Positions 1 through 8,723 of a stretch of 10,420 nt of DNA are shown piece after piece. The notes under the pieces were generated by a model. The model had not been told where the DNA came from, searched no databases, and saw nothing but the letters and a program-made list of their open reading frames with translations. Made by a program: the position numbers and the translations under genes. The stretch's first letter is position 1, and the number at the start of each line of letters is the position of its first letter. Location of the stretch: assembly GCA_943704525.1 (NCBI GenBank), contig CALSCQ010001928.1:1-10420 (forward strand), in the 5' to 3' direction. This DNA comes from Pigoraptor vietnamica (lineage: Eukaryota > Opisthokonta > Filasterea).

Positions 1-23
1 CCCCCCCAACCCCCGACGTGCAG
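1..23 (+). other. 3' end of a GBP intron (poly-C tract plus acceptor)
   Basis: The window opens with a C-rich tract followed by gacgtgcag. This looks like the polypyrimidine tract and 3' splice site just before the first visible GBP exon. The reading frame is also open to the window edge, so a coding edge cannot be excluded. Residues upstream of position 26 in that frame (NPRRAV) do not clearly look like GBP, which favours an intron. Confidence 0.5.
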
Positions 24-3000
24 TGCTTGTGTCACTGGTTGGGTCGTATCTGGAGGCGATCAACAGCGGCTCTGTGCCCACCATCTCGCTTGCATGGGAC
101 AACGTCGTTGAGATTGAGTGCAGGAACGCCGTCGAGCGCGCCACGGAATTGTACAAGGGAGAGGTGCGTGCGCGCGTATCTAGGCGTGAGTGAAGTAGTT
201 CAGATATATCCGCTGTTTTTATTTATTTTAATTAATTATTTATTTTTTGTCTGTCTATTTTCGAATCGACTTGTCCTCCCTGTCCTCAATCCCTCTCTCT
301 TTCTTTCTGTGTCGCACCACTCGCATCAGCTGTCGGCGATTGCGAAGGCGCTGCCCGTCGCCGCCGACGACCTCAAGGCGACGCACCGCGAGGCAAAGCG
401 GAAGGCCTTTGCGCTTTTTGAGGAGAACGCCATTGGCGATTCGAAGAACAAGTTCCGGGAGAAGCTCAAGGTGCGTTTTCGCCTGTTTGTTGCTGTTGTC
501 GTTGTGTGGCGTGTCTTACATCTTTGTTGTTCAAATTTCTTGTTTGTGCTCACGCTAAGCTCCGACTTGTCGAGTTTCAATCTTCTTCTCACACTGACCT
601 CACGCGCATTGCGATTTCTTTATGTTCACAGGCAGCGCTCGCGACCGAGTTTGGCGTTTTGACCGAGCGAAATGTGTCGACGTCGCGCAATTTGGCAACG
701 TCTGTTCTCTCGGCGCTGTGGGGCGCCATTAAGGAGAGAGTTGGCGAGCAGGGTGGGCCTTGGAAGCGCACTTGATTTAGTGCCCGTACACAGGCGCGCC
801 CGCACGCACACAATATGCACGCACAGCGTTATCTTCTTGCCTCCGTATTCCATGGGATTGATCGGATACTTGCATTGCAGGCCACGCCACGCCGGCCGAT
901 TTCATTGCCGACATTGACGGCCTGACAAAGGAGTACAGGCTCAAGGTGCGATTGCGCTCAGTTGCTTGTTGTGTGCACGAATCTTGCGCGTGCGTGCGCG
1001 CCATTTGCGTGTACACCTTTTCGTCCTTGTTTTGACCCTTGCTTCGCTGCGTGACTAAAGGTGCGCGGACCCGCGTCGGACCAAGTGCTCCTTCAGTTTG
1101 TGGACGGAAAAACGCGCGACTTTCTGCACACGGTGAGCGTACACGCGACTGTTGGTGCTGCCGTTACAATCGCGCATGTGTGCGAATTCGTGACATTGGT
1201 TTGCGTGTGTCTGCCAACGGTCTGGCTGCGCGTAGCACCACTATTGCGGTCTTTGGTCCCATTGTCTTACTGACTGGCGCTCCCGTTGGGCTCGCGCAGT
1301 ACTCTGAGCGCGTGTCGTTCGAGGGTCAGTCCCAGCTGCAGCAGTTCCAGACGCAGATTGAGACGATGAAGAGGGAGATGGAGGTCACCGTGCTCCAGCG
1401 GACGAACGACGCCTCGCTGCTATCCCAGAAGCTTGCTGCTGAGGAAAAACGATCGGTGAGTGGGCGTGCGTCCGCCCCACGCGACTCGTCGCTTTGCGCG
1501 CACACTTGATGTTGGTTACGTGTCCGTGGGTTGGATTTGATACGAATAGGCGTTTGTATGCCGCCTGGCGCTTTCAGTACTGTACAGTGACGGCTGGGTT
1601 TCTGGTGTGTCCGTACACAGGCGGAGGGCATGGAGCGTGAGGCGGCCCTCAAGGCGCAGATTGCGGAACTCAAGGTGCAGCACGCTGACGCAGTGCGAGA
1701 GGCCACCGCCCGCCACACGCGGGAGAGGGACGAACTCAAGTGAGGGGCGCCGTATGTCTGTTTGGGTTGGGGGTAGGGTTAAGGCTACGGTTACGCGCAT
1801 GCCAAATGCGCTGAGTGTCCGCATTCGTGCTGATCGTGCGCACGTGACAGGGCAACAGTGGAGACGCTCGAGCGCCGTTCGCAGGAGGATAAAGCGGCGC
1901 GCGTGGAGGTGCGTAAGCTGATATCACTGCCGGCTGCGGTGGCCTATCGCCAATTGCAAGTTATTGTCTTGCGGGCGCATACTTGCGTGCAAAGACGCAT
2001 CGTATTGTGGGATGCGTTCGTGTTAACCGCGGTTACTTACTCTGCCCGTGTTGCAGGCGGACAAGAAACTGACGCAGGTGCAGAGCGACCTGGACGCGTC
2101 ACGTGAGCTGTCGAAGCAGAAGTTGGAGTTTGCGCAGAAGGAAGCGAAGGACGCCGCGGACAGGGAAAAGGCCCTCCAGTCGCAGCTCGCATCGGAACAG
2201 CAGCGGCACCAGGAGCAGGTGCGTGTGCAGAACGGGCCATCGCGCGCCAGACAACAGCGACAGACACAGCAACAGACACGGCCGTGCAGATCTGTCCACG
2301 CTCCAGTGCGACACAGTAACAGCGTGCAACAGCACCACAGACGCACAATGCAGCTCTTTCAAGGCACCTTCTTTGGAGAATGCGGTCTTCCTCGCGCGGT
2401 GCGCTCACTACCACATTTCCATTCGCTTTTCACTGGCGCAGGTGACCAAGCTTCAGCAGCGCCTGGAGCAAGAGCGCGCCGCCCTTCAGACCGAAGTCGG
2501 CGATCTCCGCACGCGCGTCGCTGACCTCGAGGGCAAGCTGTCCTCGGCGAAATCGGATGCCGAACGCGAGCGTCAGCTGCTCGAGGCCCGCATCGGGTTC
2601 CTTACAACGCAGGTGCGGCGCTGGTCGAGTTGCAGTCGCTGTGTCGCTGTCGTGCGTGTTCGTCGTTCGCTGTTTTTGTGTGCAGGAGTGCGCATACGGG
2701 CGTGTGTGTCAAAAAGCGTGATTGAGTGCGTGTGTCGCAGTGTGTATGTGCCTGTTGCGAGCCATTCGATCGTCGCGTGGCTTGAGCGCTTCGCGTCTGC
2801 TATTGGTGTGATGGTGGTTGTGGTGATTGCTATGTTATTGCGTTGGGCTGGGTGACAGCGGGCCGCCGTGGTGACGCACGCGCTTTCTCCGCAGGTGAAC
2901 GATCTGAAGGCTGCGGAACAAGCGGCGCAGCAGGAGCTCTCGTCACGTGACCGCCAGAACGACGAGCGGATGAACGTGGCGAAGGAAAAGCACCGTCGGA

Positions 3001-4905
3001 AGGAGAAGGAGCTCCAGGACAAGGTGCGGCAGGCGTTGTGCCATATGTGTTTTCCCCGTGTGGTTCTGTATTGCAGCACAGTTATTCGCGTTGCATATTG
3101 TTTACATTGCCCTTGTATTTCCGCAGATAACGGAGCTTGAGACGAAGATGTCGTCGACGCAGCAGAAGCACGCCGCGGATGCCCTCGCCCTTGAGCGAGA
3201 GGTGCGTTGGCGTCTGTACACTGCTGAATCGCACCTCCAACATTCACAAGGCGCTAATTGTTTTGCCCCTTTCCCTTTAGGTGGCTCGGCTGACGGAGTC
3301 CGTGCGCCTCGCGGAGAAGGAACGCGCGGACGCAACGGCAAAGGAGGCCGAAGCGAGGTGTGTAACCCCAACCCTAAGGTGCCGCTGCAATTCCTTTTCG
3401 CCCGTTTGAGGCTGTTTCTGACGGTGAGTTGATATGCTGACGCGACTATTCTCTCCCCGTCGCACAGCCGCCAGTTGAAGGAGCTGCGCAAGACACAGAA
3501 GCAGCAGATTGACGCGGCAATGGCGGACGCCGACCGCAAGTTGCGCGAGGCAGCGGACGACTACGCGACCAAGCTGCGCCAGCTGCAGTCGGAACTGGAC
3601 GCGCGCACGGGCGAGCTGGAGGTGCGTGGATGGGAGCCTTGCGTGCACTGGTGCATGATTCGCCAACTGACATCACTGTGCGGAATAATCCTTTATTCCC
3701 CCTTTTTCGTGAACTGCAATTGTCTTGCGCCCGGACATGCGCATGTATCCATTATTTTACGTCACACGATGGCTGTCCCAATGCGCCCGTCTTCCGCACT
3801 GCTATATCACGTGCCTTCTCAACGCCACCGTTTCTCCCCTTCAGACGGCGCGCAAGCAGATCCAGGCTGCGGAGGACAAGCGCCGCGATACCCAGGGCAA
3901 GGCGGCCGCGGAGACGAGCGACCTCCGCGCGCGCATCATGCAGCTCGAAAAGGACGTCGCCGACGGAGAGCGCATTCGCGAATTGGAGGCTGAGAACCAC
4001 CAGAAGAAGTTTGAGGAGCTGTCGTCCGTTGCGCAGGAGCTGGCGGTGCGTGGAGGGGTCGCGTGTCGCGGTTGGGTTTTAAGAGGCTGTTGTGTACCGT
4101 GCGCTAGGGCCGTGTCGTTTCCTTGCTGCTCGTGATTTTGCGTGCGTGATTGCAAGCTGCTGTGTGGGTGTGCCGGGCTATTGATTCGGGGCTCGTGTAT
4201 TGGATTCCCTGCGATTGCACACTCACCCGTCGCTGTTCTCCCATCCGACGCAGGAGGAGATCAGCAAGGCGCGCCTCGGGAAGGAATCGCTGCTTGTGCA
4301 ACGCGCACGTGGCCTCCAGCAGCAGTCGGCCGCCGCTGCGGAGAAAACGGGCCAGGCGCGCACGAGCGTGAGTGTCCCGCCGCGGTTCCCCCTTTGCCTC
4401 TTCTGTCATACTTAACCCACTTCTTACCGAGCTCTCTTCACGCAAGCCTGCTGGGCTGTGCGGAACTGCGCCGCTGTGCACTTCTATATTGCTGAACACT
4501 TGCCTTGCACCCACAGATGTTTTCGTTCTTGCGCGGGGGTAACAAGGACAGGGAACGCCTCCTTGCCGCGGAGCAGGAGGTCGTCAGCCTCGGAAAGCAG
4601 TGGGTGTCTCGCGCACTCCCGACACCGCCATCGCCCGTTTTGTCCTCATTCTAGAGCGTGGCCTGCATGCATCAGCGTGTGCGTCACTCGCTTCTCGTCC
4701 GCCTGCAGTGAGCCGTGCATCCCCCCCCCCATCTGAATCTACCACCTCTGTGCCCAGGCTGCAGGAGACCATTTCGGAACGCCAGGCGTACGCGGCCAAA
4801 CTGACCGACGAGATGCGGCGCAAGGACCGGAAGATCGACGAGCTGAGCGAGCGCGTGCTGTCGCTCGAGCGCCGGCTCATCAAGGAGGGCGGTGAGGCGT
4901 ACTGA
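24..4905 (+). CDS. Guanylate-binding protein (GBP/atlastin-type large GTPase), C-terminal part with long coiled coil; 5' end off the window
   Basis: Exons by reading frame and GT..AG borders: 24-163, 330-470, 632-752, 881-945, 1061-1132, 1300-1455, 1621-1739, 1851-1908, 2057-2218, 2442-2612, 2895-3023, 3127-3201, 3281-3357, 3468-3621, 3845-4045, 4254-4367, 4517-4599, 4758-4905 (stop TGA 4903-4905), giving about 727 residues. The first exons read SLVGSYLEAINSGSVPTI, then AIAKALPVAADDLKATHREA, REKLK|AALATEFGVL and SALWGAIKERV. This is the order found in the helical GBP C-terminal domain, where a YVxAIxxGxxP segment follows the GTPase domain. From about 1300 onward the protein is Glu/Lys/Gln/Ala-rich heptad sequence, roughly 480-500 residues of coiled coil, far longer than the human GBP tail. 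It ends GGEAY with no CaaX prenylation box. GBPs are dynamin-superfamily GTPases that polymerise on membranes; the GTPase domain itself is not visible here. Exon 17 starts with ATG and FSFLRGG, an interruption in the coil. The family call is firm; the cellular role is not shown. Confidence 0.85.
2219..2441 (+). other. GBP intron 9, CA/CAG-rich
   Basis: This 223-nt intron (gtgcgtgtg ... ctggcgcag) carries a low-complexity ACAG/ACAC-rich stretch at about 2247-2280 and more CAACAGCACCACAG at about 2322-2341. Most other low-complexity introns in the window are GT-rich on the + strand, so this one has the opposite strand bias. It lies between coiled-coil exons 2057-2218 and 2442-2612. Confidence 0.6.
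2613..2894 (+). other. GBP intron 10, longest in the gene
   Basis: This 282-nt intron runs gtgcggcgctgg ... tctccgcag. It stays open in one frame for most of its length, but the translation is Val/Cys/Arg-rich GT-repeat-like sequence rather than heptads. Retention is therefore unlikely to be coding. The donor and acceptor both sit in the same 8-mer CGCAGGTG. Confidence 0.6.
4721..4730 (+). repeat. Poly-C tract in the last GBP intron
   Basis: Ten consecutive C residues lie 27 nt before the acceptor at 4757, in the polypyrimidine position of the intron. It resembles the C-runs at both contig ends and at 10100-10108. Confidence 0.9.
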
Positions 4906-5009
4906 GGCTGTCACGGGGGGTCGTGGCTAGTGCTCGTGCCGAGTGTGTGGGCATTGGGTTATTGATAAACGTATGTTCTGAGCACTGCATTCCTTTTGTT
5001 TCGACGGTA

Positions 5010-5030
5010 CCAATGGCGCATGCAATATAC
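5010..5030 (+). promoter_or_regulatory. Possible CCAAT/TATA-like promoter of the small ORF
   Basis: A CCAAT pentamer at 5010-5014 is followed by caatatac at 5023-5030, about 70-90 nt before the ATG at 5100. No transcript evidence is available from sequence alone, and either motif can occur by chance. Confidence 0.2.
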
Positions 5031-5099
5031 GAGAGGCGCTCCTCTTCCCATACAAACAGTGCTACTGTACCGCATGCCGCTCAGCAAACGCACAGTACA

Positions 5100-5204
5100 A
5101 TGATGTCAGGGATGATGCTTCGTGCGCCGCTGAAGCTCTCGCGACAGCACAGCTCGAAACTGTTCAAGCAAGTCGCGAGACGCTTCTACGGCCACAGCAA
5201 TTGA
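5100..5204 (+). CDS. Candidate microprotein, 34 residues, mitochondrial-presequence-like
   Basis: I do not recognise this protein. The ORF starts ATGATG at 5100 and stops at TGA 5202-5204. It has seven Lys/Arg, no Asp or Glu, many Leu/Met/Ser, and ends QVARRFYGHSN. That composition, with RRFY near the end, is what amphipathic mitochondrial targeting sequences look like. By my count 26 of its 34 third codon positions are G or C, matching the neighbouring real genes. A CCAAT box (5010) and TATA-like sequence (5023) lie upstream, and an ATAAAT lies 24 nt after the stop. In-frame sequence is open back to an ATG at 4923, but that part is less protein-like. It could equally be chance sequence in the GBP 3' UTR, so confidence is low. 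Confidence 0.3.
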   Translation: MMSGMMLRAPLKLSRQHSSKLFKQVARRFYGHSN

Positions 5205-5302
5205 AGCGAACCCTTACTCCAATTCGCATAAATACAAGTTTAGTCCAGCGGTTGCAGACACCACGCCAGCAACGCGCACAGTAGCAGGAACAGTAACGGC
5301 GC

Positions 5303-7030
5303 CTAATTGGTCGTCGGGACCATAAGCCGCAGCGACGCGTCCATGATCAGCGCGAGCCCAAGCACCGACAGCACGTCCTCCGTGGGGAAGATCGAGAGGC
5401 GCCACGCACTGGACGACGGCCGGCGCCCCGAGCGACGCGGACGCACGGCGCGCGCGAGGCAGAACATCTGCCCGTCGTCAGAGGCAAACGACGACCGGCG
5501 CTCAAACTGGTACGTCCCGGGGAGCGTGTGGCTGACGCGCACGCGCCCCTCCGGCGTGTACATCTCCAGGCCGACAAACAGAGAGCCGAGCGGTCGGCGA
5601 ACGACCGCAAGAACGGCGTTGTCGCCGCTCACAGCGGGGTTGCGCAGCTCGTACGACTGCCACGCGCGCTTTGGTCCCTTCCGCCGCATGTGCAGGCAGT
5701 GTCCGCGGGCGTCCTGCATCAGAAAAGCGCCGGACTCCGCGTCGAATTCGGCCGTGAAGACCATCCAGCCCGTCTGTTGGAACACAGCGAGTAGGAGGTC
5801 AGTGGGCGTCGAATTTGGGGTGGGCGTGACAGCATTGGGTGCGCGCAGTGGGCAACTTTCGTCAAGAATGTGAGACGCCGTTCATCGACTCCACAGTAGA
5901 GGGCGAGGGAGTGACAAGCGGAGGAGACACTCGGAGCAACAACTCACCGGCGCATCCGTGACAATGTACGAGCTGCCGTCGCGCGCCTCCACGTCGAGCA
6001 AGAAGCAGTCCGCAATGGGAAGCGAGTAGTGCCACGAGACCGTCACGTGACCCCTGTTGCGCGCGGAGGGCACCTCGGCGTCCGTCTCCGCCTCGCACTC
6101 GAGGCTCATCTTTGGGTCCTGCAGCGGGACATTCGCGCGAAAAGTGACGCCCTCGCTCGCGTCGAGGAGTGGGCCGCTCAGCCGCGCGCAGCCGAGCGCC
6201 TGGTGCCGAATCAGCCGCCGGTGCGACTTGACCGTCAAGGAGACGTCCCGCGCGCACGCGTTGCGCGAAATGTCACTGGAGAAGAAGAGAGAACAAAGGA
6301 TGTTAATAACCGAACACAACACAGCGATGAAGAGCAGGTGACGTGAGGATGGGCAAACACTCACGTGCGGGTGACCATGTTCCACACGGGCTGGCTGGTG
6401 CCTTTGACGACCTTTGTCTTGAGCACAGACTCGCCCATCGCCACGTGGCAAAACGGGTTCAGCGCGCGGCCTGCGGTAGGGGCGAGGCAACGTCAGCGTC
6501 AAGCGAAGACGGCCACTCATATTCGATTTCAGTCTAACGTGGCGCAACAGTGAAACAGCGAGCCACTCACCGTCACCAGAGAAGCGCTTGGACTTCGTGG
6601 GGATCGACGCGCCTTCCACGCGCAGGAAGAGCTGCCGCTTCGTGTTGATGGTGAGGAGATAAAGATCGGCCGTTGCGCGGGCCATGGCGTTGTGACGGCG
6701 GCATTCAGTCTGGTATGCGGGCCGCACCCAGTCCTCCGACGCAGCGACAGGCACGACAGTGAAGCCGTCCGCATACGCCGTCACGCGCGGAGCAGCGCGT
6801 TCCGATGCGGGGACGGCGCGCCCGCTCTCTGGGGAGGATGGGGTCGTGTTGGCGCCGGGCGGGGTGCACGCGGGCGGGCTGTCGGGGTACAGCTCCTCAT
6901 AGGATGGCAGACGCGAGCCGTCGTCGCAGTACATGCCGTCGTCCTCGTCCACGTCGTAGAGGGGGTCCATGTCGACGACGTTCTTGCAAATGGCGCCCAT
7001 GGCCTGCTCTGCAAACATGTCGCATTCCAT
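5303..7030 (-). CDS. C2 domain plus LURP-one/tubby-like (scramblase-type) domain protein, 454 aa
   Basis: Four exons on the minus strand: 7030-6571, 6470-6365, 6275-5948, 5773-5303, all with gtgagt donors, spliced in frame to 454 residues ending VPTTN. Residues 1-120 are acidic and Pro/Ser-rich with LPSYEELYP at 41-49; LPSY is a variant PY motif that could bind WW domains (inference). Residues about 132-275 look like a C2 domain: QLFLRVEGASIP, NPFCHVAMG, KTKVVKGTSQPVWN, DVSLTV, a final strand GHVTVSWHYSL. The usual Ca2+-binding Asp are missing: SDPY is replaced by LNPF, and the loop after DVSLTV is basic (KSHRRLIRHQ). Residues about 278-448 fit the LURP-one/tubby C-terminal-like fold: FLMQDARGHCLHMRRK, WQSYEL, and a final SIFPTEDVLSVLGLALIMD. 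That fold is shared with phospholipid scramblases. A lipid- or membrane-associated role is inferred. The start at 7030 gives the longest frame. Confidence 0.7.
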
Positions 7031-7379
7031 GGTCGATCACGGCATTGGGTCTTGAGTGCGCTCGAAGGTATGTGCGCACGACGGCCGGTGTGTTCTCGTC
7101 CTTGTTTGTGACGCTGCTCTCCTTCGTGACTTGCAGCATCTCTCTTCGCGCGCCTTTCGCACGTTTCCTGCGCGAGGCGACGCTTTGAATGACGCGCAGT
7201 CGCAGCTTTCGCTCACAATGCGTGGCCAATGCATAGCCTCGCGAGATGGAAGCGCGTGCCACTACGGGCGCTATAGGTGTCAGATTTGCTTCGATTCGGT
7301 GACGTGACACGTCGCGTGCTGTATTTTCCTCACGTGCGGCTTTAAATTTCCACCTCAAATGACGTGTTTATGAAACAAG

Positions 7380-7428
7380 AGTAACATGGTTTAGGCGGTT
7401 CTTCATCTACGGACGCACACATGTTACT
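7380..7428. repeat. 9-bp perfect inverted repeat (AGTAACATG / CATGTTACT)
   Basis: The arms are 7380-7388 and 7420-7428, separated by 31 bp. Further GTAAC copies follow at 7605-7610, 7624-7629 and 7634-7638, and TGTTAC occurs at 7743-7748 in the first ZMAT2 intron. This could be a factor-binding cluster rather than a hairpin. Confidence 0.7.
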
Positions 7429-7486
7429 GTCTCGTACGTCACCAACCGGCGCACGTGCTGTGAAACCCATTGCGAAGCGGCAAATC

Positions 7487-7506
7487 TTCCGAATAATTCC
7501 GAATAA
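7487..7506 (+). repeat. Perfect tandem 10-mer (TTCCGAATAA x2)
   Basis: TTCCGAATAA occurs at 7487-7496 and again directly at 7497-7506. It lies in the AT-rich half of the divergent promoter. The TTC/GAA spacing is wrong for a canonical heat-shock element. Confidence 0.85.
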
Positions 7507-7712
7507 AGTGCTTAACAGTTATCACCGATCATTTCATTTCCCGCTGCGGGATCGAAATACGACACCTCCGGATTCACTGTATGTGCTGTGTGCTAACAGC
7601 TGGGGTAACACATTCTGGTATGAGTAACAGGGAGTAACGGCACGTGATGGCGCGCAAAGCGACACAAAAAAAATCACGCCAAAAAAATTTTCGCTTTTTA
7701 TTCAACGCGAGA

Positions 7713-8670
7713 ATGTCGCAGCATCCGGTGCGTGTCTGTGGCTGTTACCAACAACCTGGCTACCTGTCACCGTAAACTGTGGGCGGGTGCCTTCGCCGGC
7801 GTGTGGGACTCGCGGCTAATTGTGCCTCACCCAAATGCAGAAAGCGAGCGACGTCGACTTTCGTCGGACGTGGGACAAGGACAAGTATGAACGCCTCGCG
7901 AAGGAGAGGTTAAAGGAGGACCTCAGGTGGGTCATGTGCGACGACTTGTCCGCTGTTTGTATGGGAGCAATTGTCACACGACAACGTTTAATAACAAGCG
8001 TTGTCCTTTATTTTTTATTTGCAGTGAGAATGACAGCCGTGATGGCGCCCGCCGGGAGCGCCGCGAACCGCCCGTGGAAAGAGAGCTCCTCAAAGGACGC
8101 GATTACAAGGTGCGCCCTCATGCCCTCGCTGTGCCCACTGTGCGACTAAACGGACGGATTTCTCTGTCGTCAGTTGTGCGGTGTTGCGCACAGAAGCGTG
8201 GATGCATTTTTCACGCGCTGCTGTGTTGTTATTGGGATGTGTGTGCTTTGTGCTTAATGTCTGTTTGTGCTCTGTCTCTTTGGTTGCGTCCATGTCTTCG
8301 CGTGGGGCTCAGTGCGCTCGCCAATTCCCATAGGTAATGTCCCTGGGCTATGGCTGTTGCTTGTGGTCTCACTGCTGCTTATTGTCCCTGCCTATTGCCT
8401 TGGGCCATTGTTGCTTATTGCCTTGGACCATGGCTGTGTGTAGGTGGACCTCAAGTCGATGCTTGGCAAGACGGTCGTCGTGACGAAGGAGAGTGGCATG
8501 TCGGCCACTGGCGGATACTATTGCAAGGTGTGCGACTGCACGCTCAAGGATTCCATCAACTACCTCGACCACATCAACGGAAAGAAGCGTGGGTGGCCCG
8601 CAGACGCCTGTCACGTGCGCGGAGAGGGCATGTGTGCACTGCCATTTCTATCATGATTTTTGTCAAGCCG

Positions 8671-8723
<53 letters not shown>

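Larger units (their letters stand above)
4906..5302. other. Tail-to-tail intergenic gap between GBP and the C2/LURP-one gene
   Basis: This 397-nt gap separates the GBP stop (4905) from the stop of the minus-strand C2/LURP-one gene (5303). On the + strand it holds a TAAAC at 4966-4970 (a candidate GBP poly(A) signal), a CCAAT box at 5010-5014, a TATA-like caatatac at about 5023-5030, a 34-codon ORF at 5100-5204 and ATAAAT at 5228-5233. On the - strand it holds TAAAC at 5242-5238, about 60 nt after that gene's stop. The 3' UTRs of the two main genes probably overlap or nearly meet here. Confidence 0.6.
7331..7646. promoter_or_regulatory. Three CACGTG (E-box/G-box) palindromes in the divergent promoter
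   Basis: CACGTG occurs at 7331-7336, 7452-7457 and 7641-7646. CACGTG is the core site of bHLH/bHLH-zip factors (and of bZIP G-box factors in plants). Three copies in about 315 bp between two divergent starts suggest a shared factor, but the hexamer is also frequent elsewhere in this window, including inside exons. Confidence 0.4.
7031..7712. promoter_or_regulatory. Divergent promoter region between the C2/LURP-one gene and ZMAT2
   Basis: This 682-nt region separates two start codons on opposite strands. The half near 7030 is GC-rich; about 7320-7710 is clearly AT-richer than the rest of the window. It holds CACGTG palindromes at 7331, 7452 and 7641, five GTAAC/GTTAC motifs (7381-7638), a 9-bp inverted repeat, a 10-bp tandem repeat at 7487-7506, and A/T runs at about 7664-7700 just upstream of the ZMAT2 ATG. 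A minus-strand CCAAT lies at 7048-7044, close to the ATG at 7030. I see no convincing gene here; a 68-codon ORF at 7421-7627 has no recognisable features. Confidence 0.6.

Noticed and set aside
18-662. 214-codon + strand ORF at the left end
   Set aside because: It reads through two introns in a frame different from the GBP exons; the pieces that match GBP lie in another frame or are joined only by splicing.
2573-3247. 224-codon minus-strand ORF antisense to the GBP coiled coil
   Set aside because: It runs through several GBP exons and introns and is Ser/Thr/Arg-rich in the way antisense of GC-rich Glu/Lys codons is. The sense exons splice cleanly in frame.
4707-4757. Alternative acceptor ctgcag at 4702-4707 for the last GBP exon
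   Set aside because: The acceptor at 4757 restores the heptad frame (KQLQETISE) without adding the poly-C-encoded segment, so it was preferred.
7487-7506. Heat-shock element
   Set aside because: TTC and GAA units are spaced by one and three bases instead of two, so the array does not fit the HSE consensus.
7480-7580. Possible tRNA or small RNA around GCGGGATCGAAAT at about 7547
   Set aside because: The B-box-like stretch has no matching T-arm stem, no A box at the right distance and no cloverleaf. The local CCCGC/GCGGG hairpin is short.
7421-7627. 68-codon + strand ORF in the divergent promoter
   Set aside because: Its composition is AT-rich like the promoter, it shows no recognisable motif, and it overlaps the repeats and CACGTG sites.
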